Positions 1 to 8,897 of a stretch of 47,150 bases of DNA are shown piece after piece. This DNA is from an uncultured Lachnospiraceae bacterium (GTDB taxonomy: Bacteria; Bacillota; Clostridia; Lachnospirales; Lachnospiraceae): contig ONHG01000020.1 of the NCBI GenBank assembly GCA_900317585.1, forward strand, positions 1 through 47,150. The letters run 5' to 3'. Position numbers and translations under genes: made by a program. Below the pieces are notes generated by a model. That model searched no databases. It was not told the origin of the DNA and saw nothing but the letters and a program-made list of their open reading frames with translations. The number at the start of each line of letters is the position of its first letter. Position 1 is the stretch's first letter.

Positions 1-103
1 GTAAAAAACAGCACGCTAAGATAGACAATATATAGGAAAAGCTGAATTTAATCTGCGGTAAAGTTGCCGTAGGTGGGAACAATAATTCGACGCATGACAA
101 TTT

Positions 104-955
104 GTGAATAAGAATATTACAATAGGCATTAAGGATGAATATATTTACAGTGTTGGAATTGTGAATGTAGAACCAAAGAATGCAACTAAAAAAATATTAA
201 GTTATAGTTCGTCAGATGAAAGTATATGTGGTGTTGAAAATAGTGCAGGATGGCTTATTCCTAGAAAGGCTGGTGATGTAACAATAACAGCTTCGTCTGT
301 TGATGGAAATTATACTGATAGTGTACATGTTCATGTAATAGATGGGTATAGTGATGCATGGCAGGATATGGGAATGTTTAATTGTGTATCCAGTGGTAAT
401 TGTGGGGACAATGTTAGTTGGCAGCTTTGGAGTAATGGTAGATTGATAATTAATGGTGAGGGAAATATGACTGATTATGGATATAATGAATCACCATGGT
501 ACAATAATACATTTATTAATTTTGTTGAAATTGGTTCCGGAGTGAAGAGTATAGGTGATTGTGCGTTCTCTGGATGTACTAATCTTCAAAATATATATTT
601 TGTGGGATCACCCGAAAAAATAGGAAAAAGTGCATTTTATAATACAGGACTCACGGATGTTAGTCTGCCAGATGGAATGAAATCTATAGATAATTATGCT
701 TTTGCTAATTGTAAAAATCTAAAATCAATCCAAATAGCTGATTCAGTTGATACAATGGGACTGGCGGTGTTTTTAAATTGCAAATCGCTTGAAAAGATTA
801 CACTATCCAAAAAGATGAACTGTATTACGCAGGGGTTATTTATGAATTGCGCAAAATTATCTGAAATTTCAATGACTGATAATATTATAGAAATTGATGA
901 TAATGCATTTTATAAATGCAGTAGTTTAGAAAAAGTTGAAATATATAATGATAAT
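104..955 (+). pseudogene. 5' part of IS-split BspA-like surface protein
   Basis: This is the left part of a gene interrupted by an IS1380-type element. The first ~80 residues resemble a bacterial Ig-like (BIG_2) domain, with a YSSSDES core and a KAGDVTITASSVDG end. From about residue 140 there are BspA/LRR_5 leucine-rich repeats (IGDCAFSGCTNLQNIYF, IDNYAFANCKNLKSIQI, IDDNAFYKCSSLEKVEI). Such domains are usually on secreted or surface adhesins. The only start is a GTG at 104 with no convincing ribosome site and no signal peptide, and all upstream frames carry stops, so the N-terminus is probably also lost. The open frame runs on to 988 through IS sequence. Removing the IS joins it in frame to the piece at 2616, giving a continuous 954-codon reading frame. 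Confidence 0.8.
951..955. repeat. Target-site duplication, left copy (ATAAT)
   Basis: ATAAT directly abuts the left IS end and is repeated at 2611-2615 next to the right end. Dropping one copy plus the IS restores the open reading frame of the host gene. Confidence 0.9.
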
Positions 956-2610
956 CCTGAATTATTCACGGAACAGCATCTGAACTAAAAACTGAGCCAT
1001 GAATTAAAAAATTGATCCTTGCAGCCATAACCGTAGTCCATAAACCTGTCAAAAGGGTATAGTATCCCTGTGACAGATTTCAAGATGGTTATTAAGCTGT
1101 CAAGGTTCGTTAATAGTTGCTATTCCAGCTGTACATGAAGCTCGCTGATATTTGAAAGTGTCTCATAGAACTCTCTCTTATAAGGGCAGCTGCTACACAG
1201 CTTGAAAGTGATATATCTTGCTGAATGAACTACTTTTGCAGCAATCTTCATCAGTTTTAAACGGACGGTATCAATGCGTTGTTTTCGCATGTTTGCTGAT
1301 AACGCCAATCGTCTAAACCAATTAAATATGTTATACGCAAGAGCATGTACCTGTAATCTGTTGGCATTTACTATTCTGGTATGACTGCTTACGGACGCGA
1401 AATCAAAGCCGGATTTGCTTTCTTTGATGAAGTTTTCCATCAGCCCTCGCTTGCTGTAAAATTTGATAAGATACTCTGGTGAGGAATCCATGTTTGTTAC
1501 AACAAATGTGTACATGTAAACCATTTGGTTCTCCGGTTTTTCAACCTTACATACCACGCGTCTTTCATAAGGCCATGAACCTGCTTTGTACATGAATTCG
1601 CCATAGACTACTGCATAATCAACTTTGTTATTCTTGGTGATTTCATCAAGCTCATCCATAAGACAGGATGCTTTTTCGCGGAGAATGCCATTCTCTTTCA
1701 GCCGAATCACATAGCTTGTGCCGTTTTGCTCACACTGCTTATAAAGGTCAGGCGTAGCGAAACCGCTGTCACCACGAAGCAGAATACGGATTGCCGGATA
1801 ATCATTCAGGTATTCATCCAGTATCGGCTGCAGGAAGTCAACCACTCCGGTGCAGGAATACTGTGTTCCATCACGAAGCTGGATTTTAATCAGATCCCCG
1901 GTCATTCCATCATAACAGACAAGCGGGTGGTAGCCATTGCTCTGATAATGAAAGTTAAAGGCTCTGCCTTCCTGTCTGCCGTATGCATCAAGAAGAGTAG
2001 AATCCAGATCCAGAATAACAGCTTGTGGCAACTGTATACTGTAAACTTTTTTACGAAGTACTCTGCCAATTGCAAGGAACTGGTTTAAGGTATCTTCATC
2101 CATACGGTTAAAGAATCTTGATACCGTAGGTTGTGATGCAAGGGCATCTTTTTCAAGTACAGACTTGAATACAGGATCGTTTGTCAGTTCATCGGAAGCG
2201 TCATCTTCGAAATAACCGGCAATGATCATATATATCATCTGGAGCAGGTTTTTCTGATCCGTATGATATCTGAATAATGCAGGATCATTGGTCTTGAAAG
2301 CTTTGCCCAAAAGCTTATCAATACCAAGTTTGCTTACAAATTCTTTGATGAGAAGTAAGCCTGCATCGGAGGATAAGTCTCCTCCATCAAAATTTATTTT
2401 AATCTGTCTATTGCTTTCTAATGATAAGTTGTTTACAATACTCATAAAGGGCTCCTTTGTTGGTTTTTATTAAGTCTTGGACACCTTAATTTTACCACAT
2501 TTGGATGCTCTTTTTTCATTCACTTGATAGGTGAAAAGCAATATTCAGTTAAAATACAGTAACTATGCGGTTTTTAGCCACTTTCACGGCTGTGCCATGA
2601 ATAATCTAGG
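956..2610 (-). mobile_element. IS1380-family insertion sequence, 1655 bp
   Basis: The element has imperfect terminal inverted repeats. The left end starts CCTGAATTATTCACGG at 956 and the right end, read inward from 2610, starts CCTAGATTATTCATGG; 18 of the first 22 positions match. It is flanked by a direct repeat ATAAT (951-955 and 2611-2615), a 5-bp target duplication. Length, CC-starting ends and the single transposase all fit the IS1380 family. The transposase is full length and uninterrupted, so the element may still be active. Confidence 0.93.
1120..2445 (-). CDS. IS1380-family transposase
   Basis: This 441-aa DDE-type transposase catalyses cut-and-paste or copy movement of the flanking element. 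The N-terminus (NFDGGDLSSDAGLLLIKEF) is typical of IS1380 transposases. Catalytic-core signatures include VILDLDSTLLDAYGRQEG, LLRGDSGFATPDLY and a C-terminal RGLMENFIKESKSGFD segment that would hold the glutamate. The C-terminal part is rich in basic residues. The ATG at 2445 follows an AAGGAGC ribosome site on the minus strand. The gene fills almost all of the IS and is read opposite to the host gene. No stops or frameshifts are seen. Confidence 0.93.
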   Translation of the reverse strand: MSIVNNLSLESNRQIKINFDGGDLSSDAGLLLIKEFVSKLGIDKLLGKAFKTNDPALFRYHTDQKNLLQMIYMIIAGYFEDDASDELTNDPVFKSVLEKDALASQPTVSRFFNRMDEDTLNQFLAIGRVLRKKVYSIQLPQAVILDLDSTLLDAYGRQEGRAFNFHYQSNGYHPLVCYDGMTGDLIKIQLRDGTQYSCTGVVDFLQPILDEYLNDYPAIRILLRGDSGFATPDLYKQCEQNGTSYVIRLKENGILREKASCLMDELDEITKNNKVDYAVVYGEFMYKAGSWPYERRVVCKVEKPENQMVYMYTFVVTNMDSSPEYLIKFYSKRGLMENFIKESKSGFDFASVSSHTRIVNANRLQVHALAYNIFNWFRRLALSANMRKQRIDTVRLKLMKIAAKVVHSARYITFKLCSSCPYKREFYETLSNISELHVQLE

Positions 2611-4628
2611 ATAATGTTGATATTTGGGATGATGCGTTTACAAACTGTGAATCCAAATTAATCTTATACGGAAATGCAGGTTCTAATGCAGAAACATTTG
2701 CAAAGAATCATGGTATTTCATTTGTGGCGTTTGATGATATAGATAGAGATTTATATGTAAAAGATTTTACATTTGATAATTCTAATACATACAAAACATT
2801 TGAGAAGATTAATATTATAGGGCAGGCAGCAGGAGGTAAAGCTCCATATCAATACAAATTTTATTACATTATTGATGGAATAAGACACAGTATTAGAGAT
2901 TATACTTCTAGTGGAACTACATCATTTATTCCTATGAAAGGTGGGATTTATTCATTTGGGGTTGAGGTGAAAGATGATAATGGAAAAATAGCTTCAAAAC
3001 AAATAGATGAAATAAGAGTTAAGGGATTTGAAGGTTTTGCAGGAGGAAATGGAACAAAAAATAATCCATATCAAATTAGCAATGTACAAATGTTTGAAGA
3101 AATAGAAAATAGACAAAATGATAATTATATTCTTATAAATGATATAGATTTATCGTGTGCACCGAGAATATCAAAATTTAATGGAACTCTTGATGGACAG
3201 GGATATACTATTAGATGCACTTTTTCGCAGAATAATGGATTGTTCAATTATTTATCGGAATCATCTTATATTCAGAATTGTAATGTCGTTATTATTGATA
3301 ACCACGATTCTTTTCCAGAGCAGTTCGGTTCAATTGCTATTGAAAATTATGGAACTATAGAGGGATGTATATCTCAAGGAGATATTGCTGTAGTTGGATG
3401 TGGCAATGACTGGTTTTGTTATGGTGGAATTTGTAGTTTTAATCGTGGAACTGTAAAAAGGTGTAGGAATGATTTAAACTTTGCATTATATGGTTGTAGC
3501 AGTGGATTTAAAGGAGCAGCGTGGATTGGTGGAATATGTGGACAAGGCGGTGCTGATAAATGTCTTAATACTGGAAATATTAGTGTAGATGTTTATTATT
3601 TGGGAACATATTCTGTAAATGCAGGCGGAATTAATGCTGTTGAAGTAAGTAATAATTGTGCTAATGTTGGAAATGTTTCAGTAAAATGTTTAGCCGATTC
3701 ATATTTTTCAGAGGCACACGTTGGCGCAATTAATGGTGCAGCTGCTCACTATTATGATACAATTATGAAAGAATACGGTAAGAATAATATGGTATCTAAT
3801 GATGCAAAATTTAATCTTGATGTAGAATTTACTAATGTTAATTATGAGATTGTACATAGTAGTAAAATTTATGAATCAAGTGAAATAGAAGGCATTACGG
3901 TAAAATCAAAGGATTATATCATGAACTGGTGGGATGAGCAAGTGATTGGTGATAACGCTACTGACATATGTAATAAAATAAAAAATGCAAAAGAAGGAGA
4001 TTCAATTACATTAAAATTAAAGAATGGGATTCTTGATAAAAAAATAGTGAATGCATTGGTAGGCAAAAATGTAAATTTGTTGATAGATATGCAGAATGGA
4101 CTAAAGTGGAGTATTAACGGCAAAAATGTTAAGGACAATATCAATCAAAATATAAACTTAAATGTTTTGCGTTCTGATGTAAAGATATCTGATATTTCAA
4201 TAGACAATGCACAGAAAATTATTGGAAATAGAACAGTAGAACAAATAATATTTTCAGAAAACGGAGAGTTGAAATTTGATAGTATCTTAATGGTTAGTAG
4301 TGTAAAGGACAATGTGAATAAAGTAGTACAAGTGGATATAGGTAGTATGGTTTATACCGATGCAGCGGTAGTAAAAAGTAATACGTTTACCATAAATATA
4401 GTTAGTAGGGCAAATCGTCTGTTAATATATGGAATAAATGGAGATTTGAATTCTGATAGTAAAATAGATATCAGAGATGCAATGAGTTGCTTAAGGCATG
4501 TGAGTGGAAGAGAAGATTTGGACTGTGTAAAAGAAGGCTTTGCAGATGTCAATTTTGATGGAAAGGTAAATATACAGGATCTTATTAAAGAAATACATGT
4601 TGTAAGCGGAAGAGAAGACGATTTTTAA
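2611..4628 (+). pseudogene. 3' part of IS-split BspA-like dockerin protein
   Basis: This is the right part of the interrupted gene, in frame from 2616. It begins with the rest of the last LRR_5 unit (WDDAFTNCESKLILYGNAGS, then TFAKNHGISFV). Next come an Ig-like/PKD-type domain (PYQYKFYYIIDG...YSFGVEVKDDNG) and a GLUG/right-handed beta-helix-like region (FNGTLDGQGYTI, GICGQGGADKCLNTGNISV). About 120 residues with a KWSINGKNV core are shared with the two next genes. A dockerin-like pair of calcium-loop repeats (GDLNSDSKIDIRD, ADVNFDGKVNIQD) ends in VVSGREDDF. A downstream GTG at 2724 could restart translation but has no ribosome site. Without a signal peptide this half is unlikely to be exported. 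Confidence 0.85.
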
Positions 4629-4640
4629 AGGATGAAATAT

Positions 4641-4680
4641 AACGGTGCTCGGTTAATATTAAACTTAGTACCGTTTTGTT
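4641..4680 (+). terminator. Probable intrinsic terminator
   Basis: A 9-bp stem (AACGGTGCT with AGTACCGTT, one G-U pair) is followed by TTGTTTCTATT, just after the stop of the split dockerin gene. Confidence 0.55.
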
Positions 4681-4771
4681 TCTATTAATATTTACTAATA
4701 GAAAAATTATAATTGACAAATGGTGACGGAAGAAGCATAATGTAAGAAAAAGGTACTAAGGAGGGAGACCG

Positions 4772-6409
4772 ATGAAAAATGCAGTATGTAAAATGATGAC
4801 ATTGTTACTTGTAGGTGTTACAACCGTTTCTGGTTTAAATTATTCTACAGTGTATGCGAATGAAACAGTAAATGATAAAAATCCGATAATTGATGATATT
4901 TCAATTGATAAACAGGGGCAGACAGTAAAAGTATATGATAGTGTGGGGGAATACTACAATAACCCGCAGGATTTATTTACAGTGTCTGTAAAGGCTCATG
5001 ATGATCAGTCTATTGAAAAAGTTGAAGTGAAAATAATATCTCCGTCAGATGATGGTAGCATATATTCTAATGGATATAACATATCAACATATGAATTAAA
5101 GTGGAATGAGGAAGCTGAAAGTTATCAATGTGTTGTAAGCGGTTTGTATACATACAGACCTTCAATGAAAAAAGCATATGTCTCATCAGTTAGTGTTACA
5201 GATAATGAAGGGAATACTACCAAAGCATCAGAGACACAATTATACACAGAAACAACTACGGCATTAAATCCTAAATATTGGGTAGGACTTGATATGTATC
5301 ATAATATTTCGCTTAGAGAATGGAATGAAACAACTGGGAAAATGGATTATAGATCGTATTTTGTTAAAGATGGAACTACATTAGCTCAAATAAAAGAAAT
5401 ATATCCACCACAAAATAATAATCATGGATTGAATTTTAAAGAGTGGAGGGCTATATATGACGCATATATGGGACAGAATGATTCAATTAGATGCGGATAT
5501 GCATTAATAGCATCATATGACAAAAGTATTATAGTCTATAGAACTTTAAATAATAAAGATGGAAAATATATTTATACATATCTGCAATCACAGTATATTA
5601 ACACTAAAGATGAAATAAAGTTTCCAAAAGTTTCCGGATATACAGACAGTGATTGGCAAGAAGGTGAAACAGCACCAGATGAACCATATGGGATATTTGA
5701 ATTACCTACAGATAGGACATTGATTATGCCGGATGATAAGATAAATAGCATTGTCGATGATATAAATTGTGATAAGGTAACAGGAAATATAATAATTGAC
5801 ATGGGAGATGCAGTGTATGCGCCAAAAGAAATTCTTGAAGCAATAAAAGGCAAAGATATTAATGCTGTTTTTAAAATGAATGATGGTACATGGACAATAA
5901 ATGGAAAAAATCTTTCTGGTGCAAATGATGAAAACGATGTTAATTTATCATTACTGAAGGAAAAATATGATCAGAGTGATATAGAAATTTCGGATATTAT
6001 TGGTAAATATAATGCAGAAAAATTAACGTTTGGAGAAAAAAACTATGGTTTCAATTCAAATATCCTGACAACTTCATCATTGGCAGATAATGCGGAGAAA
6101 GTTGTAGTTATTGGTAAAGATGAAAATGGATATAAATTGGATAAGTCTGAAATTATAGAAAACTCAAGCTACAATGTTAATAATGATTTTTCAGAACTTT
6201 ATGCTGTGTATGGTAAAAATGGAGATTGTACCGGTGATGGTAAAGTTGATATTAGAGATGTGATTATGTCTATACATCAAGTAAGTGGAAGGCAGGATAT
6301 AAATCTAGTACAGCAAGGGTTTGCAGATATTGATATGAATAATAATGTTAATATACAGGATCTTATAAAAGTTATCCATTATGTAAGCGGAAGATCCGAT
6401 GAACTCTAA
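4772..6409 (+). CDS. Secreted dockerin-like protein (545 aa)
   Basis: The N-terminus is a signal peptide (basic MKNAVCK, hydrophobic stretch, cleavage near VYANE). The ATG is preceded by a strong AAGGAGGGA ribosome site about 7 nt upstream. Residues ~30-150 look like an all-beta Ig-like domain (SIEKVEVKIISPSDDG, VTDNEGNTTKA). The middle (~165-310) is an unrecognised beta-rich region with many aromatic residues. Residues ~320-470 match the module found in both neighbours (WTINGKNLSG core). The end is a dockerin-like repeat pair (GDCTGDGKVDIRD, ADIDMNNNVNIQD) finishing in YVSGRSDEL. Dockerins usually dock a protein onto cohesins; no cohesin is in the window. The ligand and function are unknown. 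Confidence 0.8.
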   Translation: MKNAVCKMMTLLLVGVTTVSGLNYSTVYANETVNDKNPIIDDISIDKQGQTVKVYDSVGEYYNNPQDLFTVSVKAHDDQSIEKVEVKIISPSDDGSIYSNGYNISTYELKWNEEAESYQCVVSGLYTYRPSMKKAYVSSVSVTDNEGNTTKASETQLYTETTTALNPKYWVGLDMYHNISLREWNETTGKMDYRSYFVKDGTTLAQIKEIYPPQNNNHGLNFKEWRAIYDAYMGQNDSIRCGYALIASYDKSIIVYRTLNNKDGKYIYTYLQSQYINTKDEIKFPKVSGYTDSDWQEGETAPDEPYGIFELPTDRTLIMPDDKINSIVDDINCDKVTGNIIIDMGDAVYAPKEILEAIKGKDINAVFKMNDGTWTINGKNLSGANDENDVNLSLLKEKYDQSDIEISDIIGKYNAEKLTFGEKNYGFNSNILTTSSLADNAEKVVVIGKDENGYKLDKSEIIENSSYNVNNDFSELYAVYGKNGDCTGDGKVDIRDVIMSIHQVSGRQDINLVQQGFADIDMNNNVNIQDLIKVIHYVSGRSDEL

Positions 6410-6431
6410 TGAAGGATAGTGAGGTATACAT

Positions 6432-8465
6432 ATGACAAAACAAATCAAAAGAAAAACTCTAATACTCTTTATGGTACTGACTGTTTTTATGACAACAATA
6501 TGTAGTCAGACAAGTGTAAAAGCAGCAAATAAAGTATACAAAAATGTTAAACTGATATTTGAAGACAATCAGGGAAATACGATAAAAACATTTACGAAAG
6601 ATATTGCTCAAGGAGAAACATTAGGTCAGATTTTGGGTGATCAATACCCAACAATGAAAGCTGACTCTAAACTTGGCAATTTTACCGGCTGGTATAGCAG
6701 TGATTGTCTTTACGGATTGTATTCCGGAAAAAGATATGAAAAAGATACACCGGTAAATATAGAGTATGATTATGAAGAGGATGATTACATACAAATTTCC
6801 TTCAAGGCTGCATATGAAAAAAAGTCTGTTCGTATACAGTATTATTATATGGATAATGATGATTGGCATGAAAAACATGAAGAATGTATTTTAACTGTTG
6901 GAGCAGGTAAGAATGCTATATTGAGTTACGCTCCGGCTGTTGGCGATGTAAAGCCATACTGTCATTTTGAAAACTGGAATATTATATACGGAGAGGATGT
7001 AATAGATGATAATCCGGATCAGTATTATCTTGTAGAGGCTGCGTATGATAATTATCCTGTTGGAGTTAAGAAAAGCTATATTGATAATACGGGAAATGTA
7101 AAAACCGTTGAGGAGACAAAATACTATCCGGCCGGAAGCAAATATGAGGATATATTGGTTGAATTGAAGACAACACCGGATGATGCCTCAACAGATACTA
7201 CAATTACAGGCTGGAACATTTTTGATCCAGATGGTTATACTGATGAAGAGGGAACAATAGGAGTTCACATTGACGAGAGAGGTGCCTGGGAAAATGATTT
7301 TGATTTGATTGCCGAGTATCAGAATGTGGAACTTAATAAAGTGTATTATAAGATTGTCGGTGAAGATCAGAAGATTCATGAAACTGATAAAGTGGTAAGC
7401 AACACAAAAAACAGCAGCGAGCAGGATGTCTATAATGAGGCTATAAAGTATATACCTGATGGTCATATGAAGGCTTTAGAGTATACAGGAAATTGGCATA
7501 TAACAAGAATTACATCAAATATGAATGATGATGTGTATTATTCTATGATGCCAAAATATAATAAAATTCTTGTACAAGTGGATATGGTAAATTATGATCA
7601 TAGTGTAGATACAATAATATATGCAGCAGCTCCGGGAGATACACTGGACATTCCGGATGGATATTTTATGGCTGCATATGATGAGGAAGGTAATACTTCA
7701 TATGTCAATAAATATACAGTTCCTAAGGATGCAAAGGAAAGTGTTTATGTTACATGGTTTTCAAAAAAAATCTTAGAAGATAATTCATTAGAAGATAAGA
7801 TAAATAATGCAAAAGACGGAGAAAATGTAGAGGATACTCTTTCAAAGGATGGTACCGTTTCAAAAGCTGCATTAAATGCACTTAAAGGCAGAGATGTTTC
7901 ATTGGTATTATCCATAGCAAATCAAAATGCTAAGTGGATTATCAATGGTACATCAGTTAATGATGTTAGTGATGATATAAATTTATCAGTTACAAGAAGT
8001 AGTGTTGATACCGGAAATATATCGTATGATAAGATAAGCAAACTGTTAAGCAAAAGACAGGCTGAGCAGATTGCTTTTGGAAATAGTGATAAGTTTAATT
8101 TTACCGGAAAGCTTGAAGTTAGCACATCTGGTCTGGGTGGACAGGATAAAGCAGTTTTGATTCAGAAATCAGATTCTGATAACATGGAATACACAAATTC
8201 AGCTAAAATTAATGATGCATCCACTGCATTTACAATTGATAACGGACATGATGGAGTCATCATTTATGGAATAAATGGTGATACAAATGCAGACCGCAAG
8301 ATTGATATCAGAGATGCGATGGAATGTCTTAGACATGTAAGCGGAAGAGAAGATATTGATGTTGTTAAGCAGGGATTTGCAGATGTGAATTTTGATGACA
8401 AAGTAAATATACAGGATTTAATTAAAGAAATTCATGTTGTAAGTGGGCGTGAAGACACTTTTTAA
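6432..8465 (+). CDS. Secreted InlB-repeat-like dockerin protein (677 aa)
   Basis: A signal peptide (MTKQIKRKTLILFMVLTVF...VKAAN) leads into several InlB B-repeat/Flg_new-like beta-grasp units. Examples are the segments with FTGWYSSDCLYGLYSGKRY then IQISFKAAYE, HFENWNIIYG then YYLVEAAYDN, and TGWNIFDPDGYTDEEG then FDLIAEYQN. Residues ~450-600 carry the shared module (KWIINGTSVND), followed by dockerin-like repeats (GDTNADRKIDIRD, ADVNFDDKVNIQD) ending VVSGREDTF. The GTGAGG ribosome site lies 7 nt before ATG. The gene sits 22 bp after the previous one and is probably co-transcribed with it. The repeats suggest a surface adhesin or scaffold; the ligand is unknown. Confidence 0.8.
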   Translation: MTKQIKRKTLILFMVLTVFMTTICSQTSVKAANKVYKNVKLIFEDNQGNTIKTFTKDIAQGETLGQILGDQYPTMKADSKLGNFTGWYSSDCLYGLYSGKRYEKDTPVNIEYDYEEDDYIQISFKAAYEKKSVRIQYYYMDNDDWHEKHEECILTVGAGKNAILSYAPAVGDVKPYCHFENWNIIYGEDVIDDNPDQYYLVEAAYDNYPVGVKKSYIDNTGNVKTVEETKYYPAGSKYEDILVELKTTPDDASTDTTITGWNIFDPDGYTDEEGTIGVHIDERGAWENDFDLIAEYQNVELNKVYYKIVGEDQKIHETDKVVSNTKNSSEQDVYNEAIKYIPDGHMKALEYTGNWHITRITSNMNDDVYYSMMPKYNKILVQVDMVNYDHSVDTIIYAAAPGDTLDIPDGYFMAAYDEEGNTSYVNKYTVPKDAKESVYVTWFSKKILEDNSLEDKINNAKDGENVEDTLSKDGTVSKAALNALKGRDVSLVLSIANQNAKWIINGTSVNDVSDDINLSVTRSSVDTGNISYDKISKLLSKRQAEQIAFGNSDKFNFTGKLEVSTSGLGGQDKAVLIQKSDSDNMEYTNSAKINDASTAFTIDNGHDGVIIYGINGDTNADRKIDIRDAMECLRHVSGREDIDVVKQGFADVNFDDKVNIQDLIKEIHVVSGREDTF

Positions 8466-8527
8466 ATGAATTTTTATGAAGCTTGATTAAATTAAATGTG
8501 GGCTTTTCATTAGGCAAGGTGATAAAC

Positions 8528-8773
8528 ATGGCATTATTAAATTATGAATTCGACAGACAACTTGAGCTCGAGAGAGCCGATGCATATGCAGAGGGCTTCC
8601 TGAGAGGTTATAAAAAGGGCTTTGAAAAAGAAATGCGTAAACAAATGGTTTTTAACATGTATGAAGAGGGATATTCGGTAGATTTGATAGCAGATATTGT
8701 GGTGGAATTGTCTAAAGAAGAAATAGAAGATGCCATTAAAAAAAGAAAGAAATTATTTGACTCAAAAGAATAA
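8528..8773 (+). CDS. Small charged protein resembling the tail of Rpn-type nucleases
   Basis: The 81-aa protein starts at the ATG at 8528 behind AAGGTG with a 6-nt gap; an upstream in-frame TTG at 8483 lacks a ribosome site. It is nearly all helical and highly charged (ERADAYAEGFLRGYKKGFEKEMRKQ), ending in VDLIADIVVELSKEEIEDAI. This pattern is typical of the C-terminal tail of Rpn/PD-(D/E)XK putative transposases, in which EGxxxGxxxG repeats precede a small helix-turn-helix-like end. The nuclease domain is missing, so it is either a stand-alone regulator-like ORF or a remnant. Function unknown. Confidence 0.55.
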   Translation: MALLNYEFDRQLELERADAYAEGFLRGYKKGFEKEMRKQMVFNMYEEGYSVDLIADIVVELSKEEIEDAIKKRKKLFDSKE

Positions 8774-8897
8774 TAGCTATGAGATATAAATAATCTTTAC
8801 CCCCAATTTACATCCACCCCATTTCGACTTTACAACTTTAAGTTATAGTAATTTCAGCAGCTGTGAAACACACTAACTTAACTTTGTGGAGGAAAAT

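Noticed and set aside
1726-2088. Plus-strand open frame inside the IS
   Set aside because: It is a shadow of the transposase on the other strand and has no ribosome site.
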